NCBI GenBank assembly: GCA_046704785.1
Contig: JBJKRF010000055.1
Location: 1-64,000, forward strand
Length of the DNA: 64,000 nt
Source: JBJKRF01 sp046704785
GTDB taxonomy: Bacteria > Chloroflexota > Anaerolineae > Anaerolineales > Villigracilaceae
Reading direction: 5' to 3'
The notes beneath the pieces were generated by a model. It did not search any database. It worked only from the letters and a program-made list of their open reading frames with translations, and was not told the DNA's origin. Shown piece after piece: positions 24,500 through 32,817 of the stretch. The position numbers and the translations under genes are program-made. How positions within the stretch are numbered: position 1 is the stretch's first letter; every line of letters begins with the position of its first letter.

Positions 24500-24730
24500 G
24501 TGAAAGCCTATGTTCTGATCACTATTCGGACAGGGGAGATTCGAGATGTATTGACACAATTGCGCCGCATCGAGCAGGTTCGTGAGACCGACATGACCTT
24601 TGGGCAGTACGATGCGGTTGCCATTGTCGAAGCGCAGGATTTGAGCGACCTGGGTGGGATTCTGGCGAACAAAATCCAGCCCATTCCAGGCATTGAGCAG
24701 ACCCTGACCTGCCTGGCTGTGGAAATTTAG
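24500..24730 (+). CDS. Stand-alone Lrp/AsnC ligand-binding (RAM) domain protein
   Basis: 76 residues consisting only of the effector-binding half of Lrp/AsnC regulators: AYVLITIRTGEIRDVLTQLRRIEQVRETDMTFGQYDAVAIVEAQDLSDLGGIL, ending IEQTLTCLAVEI. No DNA-binding helix-turn-helix is present. The start is GTG at 24500 with GGAGGG five bases upstream. Such proteins form oligomeric rings that bind amino acids. The target or partner is unknown, and neither neighbour suggests one. Confidence 0.85.
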   Translation: MKAYVLITIRTGEIRDVLTQLRRIEQVRETDMTFGQYDAVAIVEAQDLSDLGGILANKIQPIPGIEQTLTCLAVEI

Positions 24731-24786
24731 CCAGAAAGCGCCGCAAGCCTTAACAAAATTATGGGGGATTCTCGCATGCCTCTCCT

Positions 24787-24814
24787 TTGTGATTTTTATA
24801 AAGGGGAGTAGAAT
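24787..24814 (+). promoter_or_regulatory. Candidate promoter of the first ABC exporter pair
   Basis: TTGTGA (24787-24792), 16 bases, TAGAAT (24809-24814). This would give a leader of about 90 bases carrying the hairpin at 24865-24886. Confidence 0.4.
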
Positions 24815-24864
24815 AAAGTTCCCCGCTATCAGAAAGCCAGACGCGAGGTTATCCTCTTTCATTC

Positions 24865-24894
24865 ATTTCCCGCAGCTACGGGAAATGTCTTTTA
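24865..24894 (+). terminator. Leader hairpin just upstream of the first ABC exporter
   Basis: ATTTCCCG (24865-24872) pairs with CGGGAAAT (24879-24886), followed by GTCTTTTA. It lies 23 bases before the ATG at 24910. It could end upstream transcription or act as an attenuator; an upstream TTCCCCG offers partial competing pairing. Confidence 0.4.
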
Positions 24895-24909
24895 CGTCCC
24901 TTTTTGCCT

Positions 24910-26715
24910 ATGAGATCCCTTTCCCGTCTGTATATTTTTCTTAAACCCTACTGGCTCCGTATTTTGCTCAGTATGTTCACCTTGCTGGCTGTTACCGGGC
25001 TTTCGCTGGTGGTGCCGCAAATCATCCAGCAAGTCATTGACGAGGGCCTGCTGCCCGGCCAGAGCGTCTTCCTGATCCACGCGGCTTTGATCCTCTTGGG
25101 GCTGGGCATCCTGACAGCCGGGCTGAACCTCGTCCAGCGCTATACCTCGCAATGGGTGGCAGCGCGTGTGGGGTACGACATGCGCAATCGTATGTATGAC
25201 CACATCCAGTATCTGACGTTCACTTTTCACGATCACGCCCAGACCGGCCAGCTCATTAACCGTTGTATCGAAGACATCCGTTCCGTGCAGGAATTTGCTG
25301 CCTCGAGCATCAGCGATTTGGTCCAACTGATTGTGCTCACGGTGGGCATTTTGGCGCTGCTTTTCAGCACCAACTGGATGTTGGCGCTCATCGCGCTGGC
25401 GCCCATCATTCCCTTGCTGTTGATGACCTGGCATTTCGGCGAGCGTTCGACCAATCTCTTCCTGGCGATCGACAACACGCTGGGCGAAGTCTCCTCACGT
25501 TTGCAGGAGAACGTTTCGGGCGTGCAGGTGGTGCGCGCTTTTGCGCGCGAAAACCACGAGATTGGGCGCTTTGATGAGGCCAACCAGGCGTACTATGACT
25601 CGCGCATTCACCTGATGAACGAGTGGTCGAAGGTTATGCCGACCACCACCTTGCTGGCGACCATTGGCACCATCCTGATTTTGTGGTTCGGCGGCTTGAT
25701 GGTCATCCAAGGCAAACTGACGGTGGGCGAGGTGGTGGCTTTCAACGCCTATATGTTAATGTTGGCCGGACCCGTTCAGCAGTTGACCTGGCTGGTGAAC
25801 TCTGCCAGCGAAGCGGCAGCGGGAATCAGGCGGGTCTTTGACATTCTCGACCTCGTGCCGGAAATCCGCTCGCCCGAACATCCTGCCGACTTGCCGACTT
25901 TGTCGGGGCGGGTCGAACTCCGGGACGTCTCGCTGCGTTATCTCGACGAGAAGCGCGCTTCGTTGAGCGACATCAGTTTGAAGGTCGATCCCAACCAGAT
26001 CGTCGCCTTGATCGGTCCGACCGGATCGGGCAAGACTTCTCTGATCAACCTGCTTCCGCGTTTCTACGATGTCAGCGAAGGCGCAGTGCTGCTGGACGGC
26101 TGCAACGTGCGCGAATTGGACCTGACCCGCTTGCGCCGCCAGATAGGCATTGTGTTGCAGACCTCGCTGCTGTTCTCCGACAGCATCCGTGAAAACATCG
26201 CCTATGGTCGGCCTGACGCCAGCATGGACGCTATCGTCGTCGCTGCCAAAGCCGCCCAGGCGCACGATTTCATTCTGGGCTTCCCGCACGGGTACGATAC
26301 CATCGTCGGTGAGCGCGGTGTAACGCTTTCGGGGGGCCAGCGCCAGCGCGTTGCTATCGCGCGGGCCTTGCTGATGGATCCGCGCATCCTCATCCTGGAC
26401 GATTCGACCTCCAGCGTCGATACCCAAACGGAAAAGCTCATCCAGGAGGCGCTCGACCGCTTGATGGAGGGTCGCACCACCTTTGTCATTGCCCATCGCA
26501 TGTCCACCATCCGCCGCGCCGACCTGATTCTGGTGCTGGACGGCGGGCGCATCGTCCAGCGCGGCACGCACGATACTTTGCTGGCCGAAGGCGGCCTGTA
26601 CCGTGAAATCTATGAGTTGCAACTGATGCAGCAAAGTAACCTGCACGATACGTCCTCGACGTTCGAAAAACCGAACCTGCTCGATCTACAGGCCGGACGC
26701 GAGGAGGAGCGATGA
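24910..26715 (+). CDS. Heterodimeric ABC exporter subunit with degenerate catalytic site (BmrC/TM287-like)
   Basis: About 601 residues: a six-helix exporter domain (about 1-330) followed by a nucleotide domain. Walker A is GPTGSGKTS, the signature LSGGQRQRVAIARALL is canonical, but Walker B reads ILILDDSTSSVDT, with Asp in place of the catalytic Glu. This is typical of the inactive-site subunit of heterodimeric multidrug exporters. The ATG at 24910 is chosen over the TTG at 24904; neither has a clear ribosome binding site. It overlaps its partner gene by four bases (ATGA). It likely exports drugs, lipids or peptides; the substrate is unknown. Confidence 0.9.
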   Translation: MRSLSRLYIFLKPYWLRILLSMFTLLAVTGLSLVVPQIIQQVIDEGLLPGQSVFLIHAALILLGLGILTAGLNLVQRYTSQWVAARVGYDMRNRMYDHIQYLTFTFHDHAQTGQLINRCIEDIRSVQEFAASSISDLVQLIVLTVGILALLFSTNWMLALIALAPIIPLLLMTWHFGERSTNLFLAIDNTLGEVSSRLQENVSGVQVVRAFARENHEIGRFDEANQAYYDSRIHLMNEWSKVMPTTTLLATIGTILILWFGGLMVIQGKLTVGEVVAFNAYMLMLAGPVQQLTWLVNSASEAAAGIRRVFDILDLVPEIRSPEHPADLPTLSGRVELRDVSLRYLDEKRASLSDISLKVDPNQIVALIGPTGSGKTSLINLLPRFYDVSEGAVLLDGCNVRELDLTRLRRQIGIVLQTSLLFSDSIRENIAYGRPDASMDAIVVAAKAAQAHDFILGFPHGYDTIVGERGVTLSGGQRQRVAIARALLMDPRILILDDSTSSVDTQTEKLIQEALDRLMEGRTTFVIAHRMSTIRRADLILVLDGGRIVQRGTHDTLLAEGGLYREIYELQLMQQSNLHDTSSTFEKPNLLDLQAGREEER

Positions 26716-28511
26716 GCGCCGAGACGATCACCCCGCCTGCTTACGTGCTCGAATCGGAAGAACAATACGCCAAGGATTTCGACCCGCAAGTGGCCCGACG
26801 CTTGATGGCCTTCGTCAAACCGTATTTCTGGCGTCTGATGCTGGCCTTGTTCTTCATGTTCATCGCCTCGCTGGCTTCGGTCTCCGGGCCGTACTTTATC
26901 AAGGTTGCCATCGATAGTGGCCTGGCCAAAGGCGATGTCATTGCGCTGCGCAACACCGTGCTGTTGTACCTGGCGGCGGCGCTGGCGCAGTGGGGCTTTA
27001 CTTACCTGCGGGTCTACATCATGGCGCGCATCAGCCATCGTATCATCTATGACTTGCGCCGCGACCTGTTCGAGCACCTTCAACAGCTTTCGTTCAGTTT
27101 CTATACGCGTTACAGTGTGGGACGGGTGATCACGCGCGTCATCAATGACGTGGAGACCCTGCGCGACTTTCTGACCTGGGCAGTGTTGGCCATCGCGCGC
27201 GATATTTTCGTGCTGATAGGAATCGTGGTGGTGATGTTGAGCATGGACCTGCGCCTTTCACTGATCACCTTCAGTGTGCTGCCGATCATGGCGATTGCCA
27301 CGGTGCTCTTCCGCAAGGTGGCGCGTATCAGTTATCGCAAAGTGCGCGCAGCCATCTCGTGGGTCAATTCCGTGCTGGCCGAGAATATCAACGGGGTACG
27401 CGTCGTGCAGGCCTTCTCGCGTCAGGAGCATAACTATCAGAACTTCAGCAGTTACGTCAACCGCTATCACTTATTGATGAGTCTCAATGCCGTGCGCGTC
27501 GCTGCCATCTTCCTGCCGGTGGTCGATATCCTTGGCGGCATTGCCACGGCCCTGGTCATCTGGTTGGGCGGCACGGCCGTGTTGGGCTCACAGATCACAG
27601 CCGGCGTGCTGGTAGCGTTCGTGCTCTACATCAACCGCTTCTTCGACCCCATCCGCGACCTGGGCCGCCGCTTCGACGCGCTGCAGTCGACCATGGCCAG
27701 CGGTGAGCGCCTGATCATGCTGCTGGATACGGAAGTGGATGTGCAGGATGCGCCCGATGCCCGGCCTTTGCCGCGCATCCAGGGCGAGGTGCGCTTCGAA
27801 AACGTCTTCTTCCATTATTCAGACGACCCGACGACGGTGCTCCATCAAATCGACTTTTCCATCCGCCCTGGCGAGACGGTGGCGCTGGTTGGCGAGACGG
27901 GCGCCGGGAAGACGACGATCATCAAACTGCTCTCGCGTTTCTACGACCCGACGATAGGCCGTGTCCGCGTGGATGGCGTGGACTTGCGCACGGTCACACA
28001 GGAAAGCCTGCGCAGCCAGATGGGCATCGTCTTGCAGGACCCCTTTTTGTTCAACGGCACCGTCAGGGAAAATATCCGTTTTGGCCGCCTGGACGCCAGC
28101 GACGAGCAGATCGTCGCGGCGGCTAAAGCCGTCGGGGCGCACGAATTCATCATGCAACTCAGGCTGGGTTACGAGAATCCTGTGGAGGAGGGCGGCGTCA
28201 TCTTGAGCGTCGGGCAGCGCCAGTTGATTTCCTTTGCGCGCGCGCTGTTGTCCGACCCGCGTATCCTGATCCTCGACGAGGCTACCTCGTCCGTCGATGC
28301 GCAGACCGAGCAGATCATCCAATCGGCCCTGGCGACTCTGCTCAAGGGCCGTACTTCCTTCGTGATCGCGCACCGCCTGTCGACCATCACCAACGCCGAC
28401 CGCATTATCGTGATCCACGACGGCCAGATCATCGAACAGGGCACCCATAATAATCTGTTGGAGAAACAGGGCATGTATTACGAACTGTACAAAACGGGTT
28501 TTCAGGAATAA
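26712..28511 (+). CDS. Heterodimeric ABC exporter subunit with active catalytic site (BmrD/TM288-like)
   Basis: 599 residues, exporter domain then nucleotide domain. Walker A is GETGAGKTT, Walker B ILILDEATSSVDA retains the catalytic Glu, and the H-loop is VIAHRLST. The signature is altered to LSVGQRQLISFARALL. Pairing this Walker site with the intact LSGGQ of the partner gives the one competent ATP site, while the other combination is degenerate, as in known asymmetric exporters. It is coupled to the upstream gene by an ATGA overlap. Confidence 0.92.
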   Translation: MSAETITPPAYVLESEEQYAKDFDPQVARRLMAFVKPYFWRLMLALFFMFIASLASVSGPYFIKVAIDSGLAKGDVIALRNTVLLYLAAALAQWGFTYLRVYIMARISHRIIYDLRRDLFEHLQQLSFSFYTRYSVGRVITRVINDVETLRDFLTWAVLAIARDIFVLIGIVVVMLSMDLRLSLITFSVLPIMAIATVLFRKVARISYRKVRAAISWVNSVLAENINGVRVVQAFSRQEHNYQNFSSYVNRYHLLMSLNAVRVAAIFLPVVDILGGIATALVIWLGGTAVLGSQITAGVLVAFVLYINRFFDPIRDLGRRFDALQSTMASGERLIMLLDTEVDVQDAPDARPLPRIQGEVRFENVFFHYSDDPTTVLHQIDFSIRPGETVALVGETGAGKTTIIKLLSRFYDPTIGRVRVDGVDLRTVTQESLRSQMGIVLQDPFLFNGTVRENIRFGRLDASDEQIVAAAKAVGAHEFIMQLRLGYENPVEEGGVILSVGQRQLISFARALLSDPRILILDEATSSVDAQTEQIIQSALATLLKGRTSFVIAHRLSTITNADRIIVIHDGQIIEQGTHNNLLEKQGMYYELYKTGFQE

Positions 28512-28561
28512 AGCCCCGTTTTCTGGACAAGGGGTCTCGATTGTGGCAGAATGTCCCCGCA

Positions 28562-28602
28562 GGTTGGTGACGGCCACATTCCAGGAGAGCCTGTCACCAA
28601 CC
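28562..28602 (+). repeat. Inverted repeat in the leader of the DsbA-like gene
   Basis: GGTTGGTGAC (28562-28571) and GTCACCAACC (28593-28602) are perfect inverted copies around a 21-base spacer. No T run follows, so it is not an ordinary terminator. It ends about 25 bases before the start codon at 28628. Confidence 0.55.
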
Positions 28603-28627
28603 GACTTCCCGAACTTAAGGAGCTGTT

Positions 28628-29377
28628 ATGAGCAAACGTCAGGATCGTCGTGAACGCCGCCATCGAGCGCAGACTCGTTCTCGCCTCATCATGGTCTCGT
28701 TGGTCGTGGTGGGCGTTGTGTTGATTGCCGCCGCGATTATTTTGCCCGGTTATAGTAAGGCGTCGAATTCGATCAACGCCACCCAAACAGCGGTGAACTC
28801 CGCTTCGCTGCCGGTGGTCACCATCGTTCCGAAATCCCGCAGCGCCAAAGTGGATGGCCGGCATCTGGGCGATCCGAACGCCCCGGTCAAGGTGGATATT
28901 TACGAAGACTTCCGCTGTTCGGCCTGTTTGTACTATACCCAGCATTATGAACCCACCATCATCCAGCAGTACGTGGATACCGGCAAGGTATATTACACCT
29001 ATCATACCTATACCGTCATCGACCAGCACGACGGCACCGACGCGTCCTACCGCGCGGCCAATGCCGCACTGTGCGCCGCTGCGCAGAACCGCTTCTGGGA
29101 TTACCATGACACACTGTACGCCAACCAGTTGACCGAGGACGCTTCTCTTTTCACCGACCAGCGTCTTGTCACTATGGCGCAGAATTTGAACCTGGATATG
29201 ACGGCTTTTAACAAGTGCTATCAGGCCAAGCAGTATGCCAACGATGTCAAGCAGGACATCGCCCAGGCAGAGGCCCTGGGCGTCAACGGTACGCCGAGCA
29301 TCTTCGTCAACGGGAAGCTGGTTTCTTCCTTCGACCAGACGGCAAACGCCATCGCACAGGCCCTGGCCGGAGGCTAA
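28628..29377 (+). CDS. Membrane-anchored DsbA-family thiol oxidoreductase
   Basis: 249 residues. A basic start (MSKRQDRRERRHRAQTRSR) and one membrane helix (LIMVSLVVVGVVLIAAAIILPGY) put a thioredoxin-fold domain outside the membrane. The redox motif is CSAC in IYEDFRCSACLYY, and the cis-proline loop is NGTPSIFVNGK. A further Cys in ANAALCAAAQ and FNKCYQAKQY may form a structural pair. It belongs to the DSBA/FrnE-type family that folds exported proteins by forming or shuffling disulfides. AAGGAG precedes the ATG. It lies between an ABC exporter and convergent otsB with its own terminator. Confidence 0.88.
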   Translation: MSKRQDRRERRHRAQTRSRLIMVSLVVVGVVLIAAAIILPGYSKASNSINATQTAVNSASLPVVTIVPKSRSAKVDGRHLGDPNAPVKVDIYEDFRCSACLYYTQHYEPTIIQQYVDTGKVYYTYHTYTVIDQHDGTDASYRAANAALCAAAQNRFWDYHDTLYANQLTEDASLFTDQRLVTMAQNLNLDMTAFNKCYQAKQYANDVKQDIAQAEALGVNGTPSIFVNGKLVSSFDQTANAIAQALAGG

Positions 29378-29383
29378 TACGAT

Positions 29384-29419
29384 AAAGTGACGGTCGCTTC
29401 TGCAAGCGACCGTCACTTT
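29384..29419. terminator. Terminator shared by the DsbA-like gene and otsB
   Basis: A perfect 16-base stem (29384-29399 with 29404-29419, ending ACGGTCGCTT and AAGCGACCGT) with loop CTGC lies between two convergent genes and overlaps the last codons of otsB. T runs are short on both sides. Confidence 0.7.
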
Positions 29420-30207
29420 GATTCATCAGATAGGAAGGCCTCGCGTAGCCAGGCATGCACCGCTGCAGGGGAGTCGAGACGGTATCCGGCTTGCGTTTCG
29501 ACTTCGTGCGGGCCCACACGGATTGCCAGACCCTTGTGCGCGTTGATCACCCGGAAGGCTTCCTCGTCCTTGTCGTCGTCGCCGATGTAGATGGGAATGG
29601 CGTTCGGCCAGGGCCGCAGCTTGAACAGATAGTCCAGCGCCTGGCCTTTATCGGCCAGGCGTGGGCCGATTTCGAGAAAACGATAGCCGGGAATGATTTG
29701 CAGGTATGGCCCAAGCACCTGGGGGGTCAGCAATGCGCGGGCTTTTTGTAGCACGTCGTCACCCTCCTGCGCCTCGGCTTTGCGGGCGTGGATGGCCAGT
29801 GCCCAGCCTTTATCTTCCAGGAAGAAACCTTGTTTGCCCTCGATCAGCGCCTGCCACAGGGGCTTCAAATCTTCCAGCGTGGGGCGGATGGAGTCGTACG
29901 GCAGGCGGTTGGATTCGCGCCCGTCGGGGAGCAGCATTTCGACGCCGTAGGTGCCGGCCAGCAGCAGGCCGGGAACCGGCAGCAGCTTGCGGATGTGCGC
30001 CAAGCGCCGGCCGCTCAGGAGCGCCACGTGCAGTTGCGGACTGCGCACCAGGCGCATGGCCAACCCGATCACATTAGCATCGGGCAGCACGTCGTCGGGG
30101 GTGGGCGCAAAAGGAGCCAGCGTGCCGTCGTAGTCGAGGTACAGGTCTACGCGTTCGCTGGTACGCAGCTTGGGAATCAGGATGTCGGCGGCGGGTTGTG
30201 CGCTCAT
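29413..30207 (-). CDS. otsB: Trehalose-6-phosphate phosphatase
   Basis: 264 residues of the HAD superfamily. Motif I is YLDYDGTLAPFAPTPD, motif II is ALLSGRRL, and the C-terminal motif IYIGDDDKDEEAF binds Mg2+. A cap region (GTYGVEMLLPDG) matches trehalose phosphatases. It removes phosphate from trehalose 6-phosphate to give trehalose, a compatible solute. The ATG at 30207 overlaps the otsA stop codon as ATGA, so an apparent longer start upstream is rejected. Confidence 0.93.
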   Translation of the reverse strand: MSAQPAADILIPKLRTSERVDLYLDYDGTLAPFAPTPDDVLPDANVIGLAMRLVRSPQLHVALLSGRRLAHIRKLLPVPGLLLAGTYGVEMLLPDGRESNRLPYDSIRPTLEDLKPLWQALIEGKQGFFLEDKGWALAIHARKAEAQEGDDVLQKARALLTPQVLGPYLQIIPGYRFLEIGPRLADKGQALDYLFKLRPWPNAIPIYIGDDDKDEEAFRVINAHKGLAIRVGPHEVETQAGYRLDSPAAVHAWLREAFLSDESK

Positions 30208-31721
30208 AGGCCCAGCGCCTGTAGCGTTTCCAACTGGCGGCAAAGCCAATCGGAGATGTCCTCGCGTTCGACGGTCCAGCGTAAACGCGTGGCGCGTTCG
30301 GCGCGTTCCTCGGCCGGCATGACCAGCGCGTTGTGGATGGCCTCGGCGGTGGCGTAGATGTCGTGCGGCGGGATGACGATGGCGCCCGGCGCCAATTGCT
30401 GGCGCGCGCCGGTGCGCTCCGACAGCACCACCGCGCCGTCTTCCCGGTTGACGATGGGACCTTCTTTCGCCACCAGGTTCATGCCGTCGGCGATGGCGTT
30501 GACCAGCAGCACGTCGTACAGTTGCATGGCGGCGATGGCGCGCGGATAATCTTCACCGACCAATAGGCGAACTGGCTCCCAATCGCTGTCGCCGTAGGCG
30601 GCGTTGACGCGCCCGGCGGCGGCCATGATTTCGTCCAGGTAGTTTTTGTATTCTTCCACCTGCAGGCGCGAGGGCACCATCAGCGCCAGGAATTTGACCT
30701 TGCCGCGATGTTCGGGGTGCAGTTCGAGCATGTCGCCGAAGGCCTGGAAACCGCGTACGATGTTTTTGCTGGGCTCGGTGCGGTCGATGCGCAGGATGAG
30801 TTTGTGCTTCCCTTTCAGATTGCGAATCTGGGCGCGGTAGCGGGCTACTTCCTCGGATGCAGCCAGATGGCGCAGCGCGTCCACGTCGATGGAGATGGGA
30901 AAATCGCGCACGTGCGTGGAATGGTTGTGCCACCAGATACGCCCATGGTTGAAGTTGGCTGCGGCGCGCGGCACGTGCGATTCGCAGGTGCGGATGAAGT
31001 TGAGGGCGTCATCGCGGGTTTGGAAGCCGAGCAGGTCGACGGAGCACAGCCCTTCCAGGATGGACAGGCGCATGCCCGGCGGGAGCATGGCCCAATCTTC
31101 CGGGCCGGGCCAGGGGATATGTACAAAATGCATCAACGTATAATGCCGGTTGCGCCCGCGTAGTTTGTCGCGCAAAAGGCGCGGCGCGAGGTACAGATGA
31201 TAGTCTTGCAGCATCACCAGCGCGGATTTGGTAGTGGAGAGAATCTCGTCGGCGATGGCCTCGGCGAACTGTTCGTTGACCACGCTGTAGCCTTCTTCCC
31301 AGGCCTGCCAGGTGGACCAGTCGATGGTGGGTGTGCGGATGCCGTCCCACATGCTGTGCTGCAGGAACCACAGCAGCGGGTTGGCAATGATGCTGTAATA
31401 GGCCTCGTACGCCTGCGGGTCAGGGTCGATATACTTGACCCGAATCGTGCCCCCGGCATCCAGGGGAACGTCGCCTGCCTCGAAAGCGCGATCTTCGTCG
31501 GTTTCGGCAGAGGCCACCCAGGTGGCGTCGACGTGTTGGGCCAGCCCGGTGAGCGCCGTCACCAACCCGCCGCCGCCGCGCTGCATGCTGCGCTCGCCGT
31601 TTTCGTCCAGGTGAAAGCTGACCGGAGCCCGGTTGGCTGCGATAATTAATTTGCGTCCTGATAAAAGCTCATCCTGGAGCGCTGTACAGTGCGTACGGCG
31701 TTCCTTGTTCGGTTGATTCAT
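30204..31721 (-). CDS. otsA: Trehalose-6-phosphate synthase (GT20)
   Basis: 505 residues. It joins UDP-glucose (or another NDP-glucose) and glucose 6-phosphate to trehalose 6-phosphate. Family motifs seen: IIAANRAPVSF, the glycine-rich RGGGGLVTAL, LQDYHLYLAPRLLR, FVHIPWPGPEDW, the acceptor/donor contacts ILRIDRTEPSKNI, and VNAIADGMNLVAKEGPIVN. The ATG at 31721 has GGAGG six bases upstream. It is coupled with otsB in a two-gene operon that supplies trehalose for osmotic or desiccation stress. Confidence 0.95.
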   Translation of the reverse strand: MNQPNKERRTHCTALQDELLSGRKLIIAANRAPVSFHLDENGERSMQRGGGGLVTALTGLAQHVDATWVASAETDEDRAFEAGDVPLDAGGTIRVKYIDPDPQAYEAYYSIIANPLLWFLQHSMWDGIRTPTIDWSTWQAWEEGYSVVNEQFAEAIADEILSTTKSALVMLQDYHLYLAPRLLRDKLRGRNRHYTLMHFVHIPWPGPEDWAMLPPGMRLSILEGLCSVDLLGFQTRDDALNFIRTCESHVPRAAANFNHGRIWWHNHSTHVRDFPISIDVDALRHLAASEEVARYRAQIRNLKGKHKLILRIDRTEPSKNIVRGFQAFGDMLELHPEHRGKVKFLALMVPSRLQVEEYKNYLDEIMAAAGRVNAAYGDSDWEPVRLLVGEDYPRAIAAMQLYDVLLVNAIADGMNLVAKEGPIVNREDGAVVLSERTGARQQLAPGAIVIPPHDIYATAEAIHNALVMPAEERAERATRLRWTVEREDISDWLCRQLETLQALGL

Positions 31722-31934
31722 ACGGCACCTCCTATTGCTGTTTCCTCAGGGACCAACGCCCCAACTCGCCGGGAGTATCTTCGCACAAATCGTCATTTCA
31801 GCGAGTCGGCTTTGCGTATATGGAATATCGAATCTGGCAATACCCCGTCGCTCATTCTACCATCTTCTTCCCCGTAAATCCGCTTCGCCCGGCTGGTTTT
31901 CAGATTCTTAGCCACTTATGATAAACTCCGCTGC

Positions 31935-32723
31935 ATGGACATCACCAGCTTGCAGAATCCGCGCGTCAAGGCCGTGGTCAGGCTGCGCGGCGACCGTCGC
32001 CAGCGCAACAAGGAAGGCTTGACGCTGGTGGAGGGCCGCGACGAGATTGCCCTGGCCCTGGCGAGCGGACTCCAGCCCCGGACGCTCTTCGTCGCCCCGG
32101 AACTGGCTACCCGGCCCCTGGACGGAATCCAGGCCGAGGTGTTGAGCGTCTCGCGTGCGGTCTTTGCCAAGATCTCGTACCGTGAGAACCCGGACGGCTG
32201 GCTGGCGCTGTTCCCCACGCCGCACCACCAATTGGACGACCTGCGCCTGGGCCCTGCGCCGTTCCTGCTGCTGGCCGAGTCCGTCGAGAAGCCGGGCAAC
32301 CTGGGGGCCATGCTGCGCACCGCCGATGCCGCCGGCCTGGACGCGCTGCTGGTGTGCGACCCGCGCACCGACCTGTACAACCCCAACGTGGTGCGCGCCA
32401 GTCGCGGGGCGCTGTTCTGCGTGCCCACAGTGCAGACCTCGTCCGAGGCGGCCCTGGACTGGCTGAAGCGCCGCGGCATTCGCGTGCTGGCGGCCAGCCC
32501 GCAGGCCGAGCGTCCCTACAGCGCCGTCGACCTGACCGGGCCGGTGTGCATTGCCGTCGGCACCGAAGACGCCGGCTTGAGCGACTTCTGGATGCAGGCC
32601 GCCGACCTGCAAGTCCAGATTCCCATGATGGGGCGGGTCAACTCGCTGAATGTCTCCGCCGCCGCCGCGATCCTCGTCTACGAGGCGCTGCGCCAGCGCC
32701 GGGCGGAGGATCAGGAAAGGTGA
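31935..32723 (+). CDS. TrmH-family RNA 2'-O-methyltransferase with substrate-binding domain
   Basis: 262 residues. The N-terminal part (about 1-90, SLQNPRVKAVVRLRGDRRQRNKEGLTLVEGRDEI) is the SpoU substrate-binding domain. The C-terminal SPOUT domain has LLAESVEKPGNLGAMLRTADAAGLD, VCIAVGTEDAGLS (motif 2, usually GNE) and QIPMMGRVNSLNVSAAAAILVYEAL (motif 3). It is closest in layout to 23S rRNA ribose methyltransferases such as RlmB/TsnR types. The target is unknown. TATGAT (31917-31922) lies 12 bases ahead of the ATG and no ribosome binding site is seen, so the leader is very short. Confidence 0.9.
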   Translation: MDITSLQNPRVKAVVRLRGDRRQRNKEGLTLVEGRDEIALALASGLQPRTLFVAPELATRPLDGIQAEVLSVSRAVFAKISYRENPDGWLALFPTPHHQLDDLRLGPAPFLLLAESVEKPGNLGAMLRTADAAGLDALLVCDPRTDLYNPNVVRASRGALFCVPTVQTSSEAALDWLKRRGIRVLAASPQAERPYSAVDLTGPVCIAVGTEDAGLSDFWMQAADLQVQIPMMGRVNSLNVSAAAAILVYEALRQRRAEDQER

Positions 32724-32736
32724 CCGTCAGCTTCGC

Positions 32737-32765
32737 TTGATTTTCTCCCGAAAAATCTCTACAAT
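32737..32765 (+). promoter_or_regulatory. Promoter of the STAND/TPR gene
   Basis: TTGATT (32737-32742), 17-base spacer, TACAAT (32760-32765). The leader is about 46 bases to the TTG start at 32818. Confidence 0.6.
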
Positions 32766-32817
32766 ACCATTAGCCATTATTCCATCGAACCGGCTCCCGC
32801 CGGAAGGAGGGACAGAC

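Noticed and set aside
24743..24813. Possible leader peptide before the first ABC exporter
   Set aside because: The 16-codon frame lies upstream of, or overlaps, the predicted promoter and has no convincing ribosome binding site.
32650..32817. Longer N-terminus of the STAND/TPR protein
   Set aside because: It overlaps the TrmH gene and its own promoter; the TTG at 32818 has an AGGAGGG site seven bases upstream.
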